Origin: Xanthomonas sp. Leaf148
GTDB lineage: Bacteria > Pseudomonadota > Gammaproteobacteria > Xanthomonadales > Xanthomonadaceae
DNA length: 64,000 nt
Assembly (NCBI RefSeq): GCF_001423585.1
Contig: NZ_LMOP01000008.1
Coordinates: 1,253,118 to 1,317,117 of the forward strand
Reading direction: 5' to 3'
Positions 53,753 through 63,300 of the stretch are shown here, one piece after another (position 1 is the stretch's first letter; every line of letters begins with the position of its first letter). Both the position numbers and the translations under genes were made by a program. A model generated the notes under the pieces. It had not been told where the DNA came from and ran no database searches. It worked only from the letters and a program-made list of their open reading frames with translations.

Positions 53753-56197
53753 GTGCCCCGACGCTACGACCACGACGATTCCGACGACTTTCAGGACGAC
53801 TCCAACGCGCAAGGCCCCCGCTGGCAACGCAGGCTAATTGTCTGGGGATTTGCCGCGATCGCGCTGGCGCTCGGTTTCCTGATTCCTTACACCGTGTATC
53901 TGAACAAGCAGGTCACGCAACGCTTCGGCGAGCTGCGTTGGCAGATCCCGACCCGTGTGTACGGGCGCCCGTTGGTGCTGGTGCCCGGCAAAGCGTTGGA
54001 TGCGGCCACGCTGAAGACCGAGCTCGATGCGGCGTCCTACCGCGACGACGGCCAGGCCAAGCTGGCCGGCACCTATCAGCAGGATGGCAGCCGCTTCACC
54101 ATCGCCAGCCGCGGCTATAACGATGTGGACGGGCGCGTGCCTGCCCGACGTATCGAGGTCAGCCTGACCGGTGGCCGCGTGGCGAGCCTGCGCGATGCTG
54201 CCGACCGCAAGACGCTCAAGAGCGCGCGCCTGGATCCGGCGCGTATCGCCACGCTGTATGGCCAGAAGCAGGAAGAGCGCCGACTGGTGCGCATGGAAGA
54301 AGTGCCGGAACTGCTGGTCACCGGCTTGCAGGCGGTAGAAGACCGCGATTTCAACAGCCACCACGGCATCGATCTGAGCGGCATGGTGCGTGCGGCGTGG
54401 ATCATGGTGCGTTCCGGCGGCCAGGTCCGTCAGGGCGCCAGCACCTTGACCCAGCAGCTGGCGCGCAGCGGGCTGCTCGGCATTGGCAAGGAACAGACGG
54501 TCACGCGCAAATTCAACGAAATTCTGTACGCGGTGATCATGGAGGCGCGCTACGACAAGCGCACCATCCTGGAGGCCTACCTCAACCAGGTCTATCTGGG
54601 TCAGCGCGGCGGGCAGGCCATCCACGGCGTGTCATCGGGTGCCGAGCTGTGGTTCGGTCGCGAGCTCAATTCGATGACCACCGAGCAGATCGCACTGCTG
54701 ATCGGGTTGGTCAAGGGGCCGTCGTATTATGACCCGCGGCGCAATCCGGAGCGCGCGCTGGATCGACGCAACTTTGTGCTGGGCAAGCTGCACGAGAACC
54801 AGCTGATCGACGACGCCGAATACAAGCGCGCGCTGGCTGCGCCGCTGGGCGTGCCCACCGAGCCGGGTCTGGTCGCGGCCAACCGTTTCCCGGCCTATGT
54901 GGATCTGGTGCGCCGGCAGCTGGCCCACGATTACCCCGAAGGCGTGCTGCAGGGCGCCGGCATGAGCGTGCTCACCGGCATGTCGCCGTCCGCGCAGGCC
55001 TATGCCGAAGGCGCGGTGACCGGCACCATCAAGCGGCTGGACAACAAAAAGCGCCCGCCGCTGCAGGCGGGTCTGGTGATGACCGACGTGCACAACGGCG
55101 ATGTGCTGGCAGTAGTCGGCAGCCGCGATGTCGCCAAGCCGGGCTTCAATCGCGCAGTCGAAGCGCAGCGGCAGGTGGGTTCTTTGCTCAAGCCCTTCGT
55201 CTATCTGCTGGCGCTGGCCTCGCCGGATCGCTGGGCGTTGTCCAGTTGGGTCGACGATTCACCGGTGACGGTGCAGCTCAGTCGCGGCAAGACCTGGTCG
55301 CCGGGCAATTCCGATAACCGCAGCCACGGCACGGTGCGCCTGATCGATGCGCTGGCGCATTCCTATAACCAGGCCACGGTGCGGGTGGGCATGCAGGTCG
55401 GCGCCGACCGCGTGGCGCAATTGATCCAGGTGCTGGCCGGCATCAAGGCCGACCCGAACCCATCGCTGATCCTGGGCGCCACCGATCAGAGTCCTTACGG
55501 CATGGCGCAGCTGTACCAGTTCCTGGCCGCCGGTGGCGAGATCCAGCCACTGCATGCGGTGCGTGGCGTGCTCGACCCGCAGGGCAAGTTGCTCAAGCGC
55601 TATGACAAGACCCCGGCGCCAGCGCAGGAAGGCGATTCGGTGGCGGCCAACCTGATCAGCGTCGCTCTGCAGCAGGTGGTCAGTGGCGGGACCGCGCGTC
55701 AGCTGCTCGGCGATGGCCTCGGGCGCCTGTCGCCGGCCGGCAAGACCGGCACTTCCAACGACGGCCGCGACAGCTGGTATGCCGGCTACACCGGCGACCA
55801 TTTGGCGGTGATCTGGATGGGTAACGATCAGAACGAGCAGACCGGCCTGTACGGCGCGACCGGCGCGATGCGGGTGTGGTCGAGCATCTTCGCGCGCCTG
55901 CCCAGCGCACCGTTGAAGGTCAGCGGCAAGGGCCTGGACTGGCAGTCGGTAGATGCGGCCGGCACCGGCGTCACCGATGCTGGCTGCCCGGGCGCACGCC
56001 AGTTCCCGTTCGTGGTCGGCTTCACGCCGGCCTATGCGCCGTGTGCCGGTAATGCGCCCTCCATCGAAGACGTGCCGGACGATGGATCCGCACCCGCCGA
56101 GCAATCCAGCGGTGGCGGCTGGCGGCGTTTCTTCGGATTGGAAAAGAAGCCGGAAGAACCCGCCCCGGCGCCTGCGTCGGCGCCCCCTGCACATTGA
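53753..56197 (+). CDS. mrcB: Bifunctional penicillin-binding protein 1B
   Basis: PBP1B polymerises and cross-links peptidoglycan. The 814 residues start from GTG 53753 with an acidic cytoplasmic tail, then a membrane helix at about 28-50. A UB2H-type region is followed by the glycosyltransferase domain with EDRDFNSHHGIDLSGMVRAA (catalytic Glu at about 197) and GASTLTQQLARS. The transpeptidase domain carries SXXK in RQVGSLLKPFVYLL (about 475), SXN in SYNQATVRVG (about 537) and KTGTSND (about 663). The C-terminus is rich in Pro and Ala. It is followed by a lipoprotein gene 13 bp downstream. Confidence 0.95.
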   Translation: MPRRYDHDDSDDFQDDSNAQGPRWQRRLIVWGFAAIALALGFLIPYTVYLNKQVTQRFGELRWQIPTRVYGRPLVLVPGKALDAATLKTELDAASYRDDGQAKLAGTYQQDGSRFTIASRGYNDVDGRVPARRIEVSLTGGRVASLRDAADRKTLKSARLDPARIATLYGQKQEERRLVRMEEVPELLVTGLQAVEDRDFNSHHGIDLSGMVRAAWIMVRSGGQVRQGASTLTQQLARSGLLGIGKEQTVTRKFNEILYAVIMEARYDKRTILEAYLNQVYLGQRGGQAIHGVSSGAELWFGRELNSMTTEQIALLIGLVKGPSYYDPRRNPERALDRRNFVLGKLHENQLIDDAEYKRALAAPLGVPTEPGLVAANRFPAYVDLVRRQLAHDYPEGVLQGAGMSVLTGMSPSAQAYAEGAVTGTIKRLDNKKRPPLQAGLVMTDVHNGDVLAVVGSRDVAKPGFNRAVEAQRQVGSLLKPFVYLLALASPDRWALSSWVDDSPVTVQLSRGKTWSPGNSDNRSHGTVRLIDALAHSYNQATVRVGMQVGADRVAQLIQVLAGIKADPNPSLILGATDQSPYGMAQLYQFLAAGGEIQPLHAVRGVLDPQGKLLKRYDKTPAPAQEGDSVAANLISVALQQVVSGGTARQLLGDGLGRLSPAGKTGTSNDGRDSWYAGYTGDHLAVIWMGNDQNEQTGLYGATGAMRVWSSIFARLPSAPLKVSGKGLDWQSVDAAGTGVTDAGCPGARQFPFVVGFTPAYAPCAGNAPSIEDVPDDGSAPAEQSSGGGWRRFFGLEKKPEEPAPAPASAPPAH

Positions 56198-56210
56198 GTG
56201 GAGTGACCCC

Positions 56211-56735
56211 ATGATCCGATTGCACCGCCTTGTTGTCCTGATCGGCGTGCTCGCCGCAGTCACTGCCTGCGTCAGTGCGCCGCCCGCGCCGCCGCCGACC
56301 CCGGTGGACCCGACCACGCCCACCCAACGGCTGTTGCTGATCGAACGCGAAGCCGGCGTGGACGACACCGAGTTGTCGGTGCAGCCGCTGCGCGACCCGC
56401 AGGTGGACGATCTGCGCGAGAGCGCCAAGGCCAAGCGCCAGGCCGGCGATCTGCCCGGCGCTGCGGCGGCGCTGGATCAGGCCCTGGGGCTGGTGTCCGG
56501 CGACCCGGCGATCCTGCAGGAGCGTGCCGAAGTGGCCGTGCTGCAGGCCGATTGGCCGGCCGCCGAACGCTTTGCCAACCAGGCTGTGGAGCTTGGCTCC
56601 AAGACCGGCCCGCTGTGCCGGCGCCATTGGGCCACCATCGAACAATCGCGGCTGGCGCGTGGCGAAAAGGAAAATGCTGCCTCGGCCAAGTCGCAGATCG
56701 CCGGCTGCACCGTGCCGGGCGTGAAGCGGTACTGA
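56211..56735 (+). CDS. TPR-containing lipoprotein, possible PBP1B accessory
   Basis: The 174-residue product starts MIRLHRLVVLIGVLAAVTAC with lipid Cys20 in the lipobox VTAC. A Pro/Thr linker is followed by two TPR-like helical repeats (LRESAKAKRQAGDLPGAAAA, ILQERAEVAVLQADWPAAER). It begins 13 bp after the mrcB stop and is probably cotranscribed. The position suggests an outer-membrane helper of PBP1B, similar in concept to LpoB, but no sequence match to LpoB is claimed. Confidence 0.78.
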   Translation: MIRLHRLVVLIGVLAAVTACVSAPPAPPPTPVDPTTPTQRLLLIEREAGVDDTELSVQPLRDPQVDDLRESAKAKRQAGDLPGAAAALDQALGLVSGDPAILQERAEVAVLQADWPAAERFANQAVELGSKTGPLCRRHWATIEQSRLARGEKENAASAKSQIAGCTVPGVKRY

Positions 56736-57341
56736 GTGCGTGGAATACCGGTTGCGCTGCCAGCAGCGCGGCCGGTTCGGCTGGCTGCGTCATGCGCGGT
56801 TGAGCGAGTAGTTTCGTAAGCGGGCCTCTTATAGGTCACTCGATAACAGCACCCTCTGCCTCGTCCGCAGCAGGTCTGGTGTTCGAGTGCTATGCGTTCG
56901 TGGTTGCGTGCCTTTGGCCGCTTCTGGGTGATGTGTGACCACGCGCGTGGCATGGGCAATCTGCCTTGTTGTCTGCAAGTCGCCGATTCATGCCAACCAA
57001 GCCGCTGGGTGACGAAGTTTGCATCGCCGATCGGGATGCAATCTGTGTCCGGATGGGGCAGCGCATCTCTAGCGACAAAAACGTAACAGCGCATCGGACC
57101 GCACGGATGACGCAGCGATCAGCGCGCGCCAACTGCATCGAAGGCGCCTGGGCCTCGCTGGCAATCGGCATCAGCCGCGCATGGCACAACGCAGCTGTAA
57201 AATCGATGCATCACCCTCTCACGTCTGCCGCAGTCGCCTTACCGCGATGAAGTGTTTACCGACTGCTGCAGACCCGATCCAGGCAGCATCACCGCGCACG
57301 CGCTAGGCTGTCGTGCTTCTTCTTCCGCATCCGTCGGTCTC
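56736..57341. other. Intergenic region upstream of yoaA
   Basis: About 606 bp. ORFs of 60-100 codons (for example 56892-57086 and 56966-57250) lack domains and credible ribosome-binding sites. I cannot identify a gene, repeat or RNA here. Confidence 0.45.
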
Positions 57342-59351
57342 ATGTCCCAACTTGCCACTGCCAGCATCGAGGCGCTCAGCGAGGGCGGGGCGCTTGCGCG
57401 TCAGCTCGATGCGTTTGCGCCGCGCGATGCGCAGTTGCGCCTGACCGGCGCCATCGCCGAGGCGTTCGAACAGCGCGACGTGCTGCTGGCCGAGGCCGGC
57501 ACCGGCACCGGCAAGACCTATGCGTATCTGGTGCCGGCATTGCTGTCCGGGCTCAAGACCATCGTCTCGACCGGCACGCGTGCGCTGCAGGATCAGCTGT
57601 TCCACCGCGATCTGCCGCGCGTGCGCGCCGCGTTGGGCATCGGGTTGCGCAGTGCGTTGTTGAAAGGCCGCGCCAATTACCTGTGCAAATACCGCACCCA
57701 GCAGGCGCGTGGCGAGCCGCGCTTCGCCACGCCCGAGCAGGTGTCGCAATTCCAGCGCATCGTGGCCTGGAGCGGACGCACCCAGTACGGCGACATGGCC
57801 GAGATGGAAGCCTTGCCGGACGATTCGCCGCTGCTGCCGATGGTGACCTCCACCGTCGACAACTGCCTCGGCACCGAGTGCCCGTTCTACAGCGAGTGCT
57901 TCGTGGTGCAGGCACGCCAGCGTGCGCAGGCCGCCGATTTGGTCGTGGTCAATCACCATCTGCTGTTGGCCGATCTGGCGCTCAAGCAGGAAGGCTTCGG
58001 CGAGATCCTGCCGGGCGCGCAGGCCTTTGTCATCGACGAAGCGCACCAGCTGCCGGAGTTGGCAGCCAATTTCTTTGGCGAAAGTTTCGGCATGCGGCCG
58101 TGGCAGGAGCTGGCGCGCGATTGCATGGTCGAAGCGCGTCTGGTCGCCGGTGCGCAGGCCAGTCTGCAAGAGCCGATCCTCGCCCTGGACGAGGCCTTGC
58201 GCGGCCTGCGCGCCGGCATGGAAGGCCTGCCGCCGCGCGGCACGCAATGGCGTGCGCTGGCCAAACCGCAGGTGCGCGAAGGGTTCGATGCGGTGCTGTC
58301 GGCGTTGGCGCGCTTGGGCGAATCGCTGCTGCCGTTGCGCGAGGCCTCACCGGGATTCGATGGCTGCACCGCACGTGCGCAGGAAGCGCTGAACCGCTTG
58401 TCGCGCTGGCTGGGCGAAGACGTGCCGGTGGCGGATTTTGCCCAGGATCTGCCGGAACAGGCCGTCGACAACGATGTGCTCTGGTATGAGCTCAGTCCGC
58501 GTGGATTCCGCTGCCAGCGCACGCCGCTGGACGTGTCCGGGCCGCTGCGCGAGCACCGCGAAAAATCACAGGCAGCCTGGGTATTCACCTCGGCCACGCT
58601 GGCGGTGGGCGGCGAGTTCGACCACATCGCGCTGCGATTGGGCTTGAGCGACCCGGTGACCTTGCTGCAGCCCAGTCCCTTCGACTGGGAACGTCAGGCG
58701 TTGTGCTACCTGCCACCCAATCTGCCCGATCCGGCCGCGCGCGGTTTCGGTACCGCCTTGATCGCGGCGTTGACCCCGGTGCTGGACGCCTCCAACGGCC
58801 GCGCGTTCTTGTTGTTCGCCTCGCACCGCGCGCTGCGCGAAGCGGCCGAAGCACTGCGTGGTGCGCCGTGGCCGTTGTTCGTACAGGGCGAAGCACCGCG
58901 CGCCACGCTGTTGCAGCGCTTTCGCGATTCCGGCAACGGCGTGCTGCTGGGGTCGGCCAGTTTCCGCGAGGGCGTGGACGTGGTCGGCGATGCATTGAGC
59001 GTGGTGGTGATCGACAAACTGCCGTTTGCCGCGCCCGACGACCCGGTGTTCGAAGCGCGCCTGGATGCGATCCGCCGCGAGGGCGGCAACCCCTTTCGCG
59101 ACGAGCAGTTGCCGCAGGCGGTCATCGCGCTCAAGCAGGGTGTTGGGCGGCTGATTCGCAGCGAGACCGACCGTGGCGTGCTGGTGCTGTGCGACCCGCG
59201 ATTGGTGAACAAGAGCTACGGACGCACTTTCATGAAGTCGCTGCCACCGTTTGCGCGCACGCGTGAAATCGCCGATGTGCGGGCGTTTTTTGGCGTCTCC
59301 GCGCCGCTGGGTGACAATGCCGGACTGACGTTGCCGTTCGGCGACGGCTGA
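57342..59351 (+). CDS. yoaA: DinG-family helicase YoaA
   Basis: This is a 669-residue XPD-like DNA helicase with an iron-sulfur cluster. In E. coli, YoaA acts with the polymerase III chi subunit in replication-fork repair. ATG 57342 was chosen over an in-frame start at 57252 because the conserved part begins soon after it. Walker A is LLAEAGTGTGKTYAYLVPAL at about 45-64. The cluster Cys are in YLCKYRTQQ and NCLGTECPFYSEC. The DEAH-type box is FVIDEAHQLPELAANF, and the C-terminal helicase motifs include ASFREGVDVVGD and QGVGRLIRSETDRGV. Confidence 0.92.
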   Translation: MSQLATASIEALSEGGALARQLDAFAPRDAQLRLTGAIAEAFEQRDVLLAEAGTGTGKTYAYLVPALLSGLKTIVSTGTRALQDQLFHRDLPRVRAALGIGLRSALLKGRANYLCKYRTQQARGEPRFATPEQVSQFQRIVAWSGRTQYGDMAEMEALPDDSPLLPMVTSTVDNCLGTECPFYSECFVVQARQRAQAADLVVVNHHLLLADLALKQEGFGEILPGAQAFVIDEAHQLPELAANFFGESFGMRPWQELARDCMVEARLVAGAQASLQEPILALDEALRGLRAGMEGLPPRGTQWRALAKPQVREGFDAVLSALARLGESLLPLREASPGFDGCTARAQEALNRLSRWLGEDVPVADFAQDLPEQAVDNDVLWYELSPRGFRCQRTPLDVSGPLREHREKSQAAWVFTSATLAVGGEFDHIALRLGLSDPVTLLQPSPFDWERQALCYLPPNLPDPAARGFGTALIAALTPVLDASNGRAFLLFASHRALREAAEALRGAPWPLFVQGEAPRATLLQRFRDSGNGVLLGSASFREGVDVVGDALSVVVIDKLPFAAPDDPVFEARLDAIRREGGNPFRDEQLPQAVIALKQGVGRLIRSETDRGVLVLCDPRLVNKSYGRTFMKSLPPFARTREIADVRAFFGVSAPLGDNAGLTLPFGDG

Positions 59352-59382
59352 TCCTTCTCCTTCTTCCTGTTGCGGCCCTGCC

Positions 59383-60108
59383 ATGAACGTTCTCGCATTC
59401 GAAACCTCTACCGAAGCCTGTTCCGTCGCGCTGTCCGTAGACGGGCGCGTCATCGAGCGTTTCGAACTGGCGCCACGTCGCCATGCGGAACTGGCGTTGC
59501 CGTGGGCCGAGCAGTTGCTGGCCGAAGCCGGCATCACGCGGCGTCAGCTCGATGCGATTGCGGTCAGTCGTGGGCCCGGCGCGTTTACCGGCGTGCGCCT
59601 GGCCATCGGCATCGCGCAGGGCATTGCATTGGGTCTGGATCGACCGGTGCTTGCGGTCTCCACGCTGCAGGTGCTGGCGCTGCGTGCGCCTGCCGATGCC
59701 ACGCATGTGCTGGCCTGCATCGATGCGCGTATGGGCGAGGTGTATGCCGGCGTCTTCGCGCGTCATGGCAATGGGTTTTTGGAACTGGCGCCGGAAGTGG
59801 TTTGCACGCCCGATACGCTGGTCGTGCCCGAAACACAGCACTACTTCGCCGGAGTGGGCACCGGGTTCGCTGCCGCCGATGGTCTGCTGCAGCAGCGTTT
59901 TGCAACGCAGTTGAGCAGCGTTGATGCCAGCGCCTTGCCGCATGCCGCCGACCTGCTCACGCTGGCGGTACCGGCGTTGCAGCGCGGCGAAGGCGTGGCG
60001 CCGGAACGCGTGGAGCCTGCCTATCTGCGCGATAACGTCGCACTGACGCTGGTCGAGCAACAGGCCGCACGTGCAGCGAAGGCAGCCGCAGCCTTAGCCG
60101 CGCCATGA
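59383..60108 (+). CDS. tsaB: tRNA threonylcarbamoyladenosine complex dimerisation subunit TsaB
   Basis: TsaB pairs with TsaD and TsaE to install t6A on tRNAs reading ANN codons. The 241 residues start MNVLAFETSTEACSVALSVD and include AIAVSRGPGAFTGVRLAIGI and ACIDARMGEVYAGVF, which are typical of the family. TsaB lacks catalytic activity of its own. It begins 31 bp after yoaA and overlaps the next gene by 4 bp (ATGA), so the two are coupled. Confidence 0.95.
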   Translation: MNVLAFETSTEACSVALSVDGRVIERFELAPRRHAELALPWAEQLLAEAGITRRQLDAIAVSRGPGAFTGVRLAIGIAQGIALGLDRPVLAVSTLQVLALRAPADATHVLACIDARMGEVYAGVFARHGNGFLELAPEVVCTPDTLVVPETQHYFAGVGTGFAAADGLLQQRFATQLSSVDASALPHAADLLTLAVPALQRGEGVAPERVEPAYLRDNVALTLVEQQAARAAKAAAALAAP

Positions 60109-61022
60109 CACGCGGCGATAGCGAACGCGCGCGGTTTCGCGGCTGTCTGCTGGGTCTGGCGGTCGGCGATGCGCTTGGCACCACGCTGGAATTTTGCGCG
60201 CCCGGCAGCTTTACCCCGATCGACGACATGCGCGGCGGTGGCCCGTTCGCGCTGCGTGCCGGGCAATGGACCGACGACACCTCGATGGCCCTGTGCCTGG
60301 CGCACAGCCTGCTGTATCGGCACGGATTCGATGCCGCCGATCAGATGAATCGCTACTGCAACTGGTACCAGCACGGTTACCTCAGCAGCACCGGCACCTG
60401 TTTCGATATTGGCGGCACCGTGCGGCAGGCGCTGGAGCGGTATCTGGATGGCGGACCGGCCTTCAGCGGCAGCGAGGACCCGCGCACGGCCGGTAACGGC
60501 GCGTTGATGCGGCTGGCCCCGGTGCCGATGTATTACGCGCATCGCCCCGACGAATTGGGCGCGCGTGCCGCGGACAGTTCGCGCACCACGCATGCCGCCG
60601 CCGAAGCGCTGGATGCCTGCCGGCTGTTCGCGTTGCAGCTGCGCGCCGCGCTGCTCGGTGGCGATCGTAAGACAGTGCTGCAAACGCAGTGCGATAGTTT
60701 GGTGACGCCGGCAGTGCGCGCATTGGCTGCGCGCGACCACGCGTCCGTGCCCTCGGCGCAGATCCGCGGCACCGGCTATGTGGTCGATTCGCTGTCGGCC
60801 GCGCTCTGGTGCTTCGCCACCACCGAGACGTTCGCCGATGCGGTGCTGCGCGCGGCCAACCTGGGCGACGATGCCGACACCACCGCTGCGATCTGCGGCC
60901 AGCTGGCCGGCGCGTTCTACGGCGTCGACGGCATTCCGGCCGCCTGGCGCGAGCGGGTCCAGGATGCTGCCGAGATTGTGGCATTGGCCGACCAGTTGCA
61001 TGCCGCGGCGCAGGTTGCCTGA
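60105..61022 (+). CDS. ADP-ribosylglycohydrolase family protein
   Basis: The 305-residue protein of the DraG/ARH family removes ADP-ribose from proteins or small molecules in characterised members. Metal-binding signatures are LLGLAVGDALGTTLEF at the N-terminus, GQWTDDTSMALCLAHSLL (TDDT) at about residues 54-70, and ANLGDDADTTAAICGQLAGA at about 248-267. All expected Asp are present, so it is probably active. It overlaps tsaB by 4 bp. No partner ADP-ribosyltransferase is visible in the window, so its substrate is open. Confidence 0.9.
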   Translation: MTRGDSERARFRGCLLGLAVGDALGTTLEFCAPGSFTPIDDMRGGGPFALRAGQWTDDTSMALCLAHSLLYRHGFDAADQMNRYCNWYQHGYLSSTGTCFDIGGTVRQALERYLDGGPAFSGSEDPRTAGNGALMRLAPVPMYYAHRPDELGARAADSSRTTHAAAEALDACRLFALQLRAALLGGDRKTVLQTQCDSLVTPAVRALAARDHASVPSAQIRGTGYVVDSLSAALWCFATTETFADAVLRAANLGDDADTTAAICGQLAGAFYGVDGIPAAWRERVQDAAEIVALADQLHAAAQVA

Positions 61023-61240
61023 CTTACGGCGACCGCTTGGCTGAACACACTGGCGGCCGCAGCCGGCTGTGATCGTTGTCAATGCTCCGCTCAATCAACG
61101 CGGGCAACGCGATCGCGCCGGCCTGCAGGTCGCACCCGCCTGAAGGGACGCCGCACCAGCCCAAGGGTGAAAATCCGCATCGTGCCCGAACCGCAACACC
61201 TCGCATGGCCCGCGCAGATCGGTCGGGTTCCACCGCACCT

Positions 61241-62116
61241 TCAGCGGTCGTCGTGCAGCTCGCCGCCGGGCAGGAACAACCAGGTGCGCGTGACTTCCAG
61301 AATGTCCACGTCGTCCTTGGTCCTGGGCAGGGGCGGGAAGGGCTGGGCCAGCTGCACCACGCGCAGCGCGGCATCGTCCAGCGCCGGCACGCCGCTGGAG
61401 ATCAGGACGCGGCTGCTTTCCACGCTGCCGTCGCGGCGTACGCCCACGCTGATGACCACCTTGCCGCCCAGTCGGCGCCGACGCGCGTCGTCCGGATAAT
61501 TCAGATTGCCCACGCGCTCGGCGCGATCCACCCAGGCGCGCAGATAGTTGGCGTAAGCGTATTCGCGGGTACTGGCCGACACGAACTTGCGGTTCGGGCG
61601 CTTGGCGTATTGCTCCGAGCGCAGATGCACTTCGGCCGCAAGCCGGGCCATTTCCGCATCGCGCTGCACGCGCTGCGCATCGGCCGGGGTGAGCGGATCG
61701 GTCTGCGGATTGGGTTGTGGCGTCGGCACCGCCTGCTCGCCGCGACGGCTGCTCACCACGCGGGTCTGGGTCGGCTCCGGGGCCTGCACGCTGGTTGCGC
61801 GCTGCGCCTGTGGGGCAAGCCCGGTGCGGTCCTGCGGCACCACGCCAGGTTGACTGTCGCGCGGACGCTGGGCGGTGTCGTGGTTGCCGCCGCCCTGCTG
61901 GTTGGCCTGGGCCAGGAAGTCGGCCTGCTTGGGCGTCAACGGCGTGCTGGTCTGGCTGAAGATCACATCCAGCGTCGGTACCAGCGGCGCGTCTTCGCTG
62001 ATCGTAAAACCCACGCCCAGGATCAGCGCGGCGTGCAGCAACAGCGAGATCACCAGCATCGCACTCAGGCGCTGGCGCTCATCCATCGCAGCAGGCTGCG
62101 CCGCGGCCGTGCTCAT
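61241..62116 (-). CDS. TonB-family energy-transducer-like protein
   Basis: The 291-residue protein starts at CAT 62114-62116 (MSTAAAQPAAMDERQRLSAM). It has one membrane helix at about 18-42 (RLSAMLVISLLLHAALILGVGFTI), a Pro/Gln-rich periplasmic stretch, a helical region and a C-terminal TonB domain with NLNYPDDARRRRLGGKVVIS and VGVRRDGSVESSRVLISSG. TonB proteins transmit proton-motive force to outer-membrane receptors. The gene overlaps the gshB stop by ATGA, an unusual neighbour for a tonB. No exbB or exbD is adjacent, so it may be an accessory TonB rather than the main one. Confidence 0.85.
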   Translation of the reverse strand: MSTAAAQPAAMDERQRLSAMLVISLLLHAALILGVGFTISEDAPLVPTLDVIFSQTSTPLTPKQADFLAQANQQGGGNHDTAQRPRDSQPGVVPQDRTGLAPQAQRATSVQAPEPTQTRVVSSRRGEQAVPTPQPNPQTDPLTPADAQRVQRDAEMARLAAEVHLRSEQYAKRPNRKFVSASTREYAYANYLRAWVDRAERVGNLNYPDDARRRRLGGKVVISVGVRRDGSVESSRVLISSGVPALDDAALRVVQLAQPFPPLPRTKDDVDILEVTRTWLFLPGGELHDDR

Positions 62117-63063
62117 TGCGCGGCGCCGGCCTCGATCGCGTCGAACAGCAGCCCGGCGATGTTCAGGCCGAACTGCGCGTCCAACTCGCGCACGCAGGTG
62201 GGGCTGGTGACGTTGACCTCGGTCAGGTAATCGCCGATCACGTCCAGGCCCACAAAGCGCATGCCGCGCCGGCGCATTTCCGGGCCGACCTGCGCGGCGA
62301 TCCAACGGTCGCGCTCGGACAACGGCCGGCCTTCGCCACGCCCGCCGGCGGCCAGGTTGCCGCGGAATTCATCGCCCTGCGGAATCCGCGCCAGGCAATA
62401 GTCCACTGGCTCGCCATCCACCAGCAGGATGCGCTTGTCGCCGGCGGTGATGTCGGGGATGAAGCGCTGCGCCAGGGTCAGTTTGCGGTTGCCGTCGGTC
62501 AGCGTCTCCAGGATCACGTTGAGGTTGGGGTCGCCGGTGCCGCTGCGGAAGATCGAACGCCCGCCCATGCCGTCCAGCGGCTTGAGCACCGCCTGTCCAT
62601 GTTCCAGTACGAAGGCTTTCAGCGCCGCCGCATCGCGGCTGACCAGGGTCGGCGGGCAGCACTGCGGAAACAGCAGCGCCGCCAGCTTCTCGTTGTAGTC
62701 GCGCAGGCCCTGCGGGTCGTTGACGATCTGCGCGCCGGCGCGCTGCGCCACGCTCAACACCTGGGTGTCGTAGACGAACTCGGCATCCACCGGCGGATCC
62801 TTGCGCATCAGCACCACCTGGCCGGGGCCGAATGCCAGTTCGGCGAACTCGCCCAGGGTGAACCAGCCGGCTTTATCCTCACGCACGCTCAGCGGCGCGA
62901 CCTGCGCCACCGCGCGGCCCTCGCGCAGGCTGAGTCCGCCCGGGCGCACGTAATGCAGGCGATGACCACGGCGCTGGGCTTCCAGCAGCATGGCGAAGGT
63001 GGTGTCTTTGGCGATCTTGATGGAGGCGATGGGATCCATCACCACAACGACGTCGAGCAACAT
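62113..63063 (-). CDS. gshB: Glutathione synthetase
   Basis: GshB adds glycine to gamma-glutamylcysteine. The ATP-grasp protein has 316 residues from CAT 63061-63063 (MLLDVVVVMDPIASIKIAKD), the conserved family N-terminus; the in-frame ORF could start 7 codons earlier. Motifs include LMRKDPPVDAEFVYDTQVLS, VLKPLDGMGGRSIFR and FVGLDVIGDYLTEVNVTSPT. Its stop overlaps the downstream tonB-like gene. The gene is divergent from pilG, a neighbourhood commonly found in Xanthomonas. Confidence 0.96.
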   Translation of the reverse strand: MLLDVVVVMDPIASIKIAKDTTFAMLLEAQRRGHRLHYVRPGGLSLREGRAVAQVAPLSVREDKAGWFTLGEFAELAFGPGQVVLMRKDPPVDAEFVYDTQVLSVAQRAGAQIVNDPQGLRDYNEKLAALLFPQCCPPTLVSRDAAALKAFVLEHGQAVLKPLDGMGGRSIFRSGTGDPNLNVILETLTDGNRKLTLAQRFIPDITAGDKRILLVDGEPVDYCLARIPQGDEFRGNLAAGGRGEGRPLSERDRWIAAQVGPEMRRRGMRFVGLDVIGDYLTEVNVTSPTCVRELDAQFGLNIAGLLFDAIEAGAAQ

Positions 63064-63300
63064 GGGGCTAAACCTTTCGAACAAGCTGCCGATGGTAACT
63101 TCAAGCGGTGGGCGATGGCGTGTCTGGCGGGTCGCAAATGCGCGACTTGCCGGTCCGGACGCACCCAGACGCGGTCGGAACGTCCGCCTGGCGGGGGCCC
63201 GGCAATGCGCCCTTGACAGTCAATGCGGGTCTTGGGATATACATGCAGTTTCGTAGCGACGTCGGAAGGGATGAAGCGTTGCGCGTCCGGGGATATTTGC

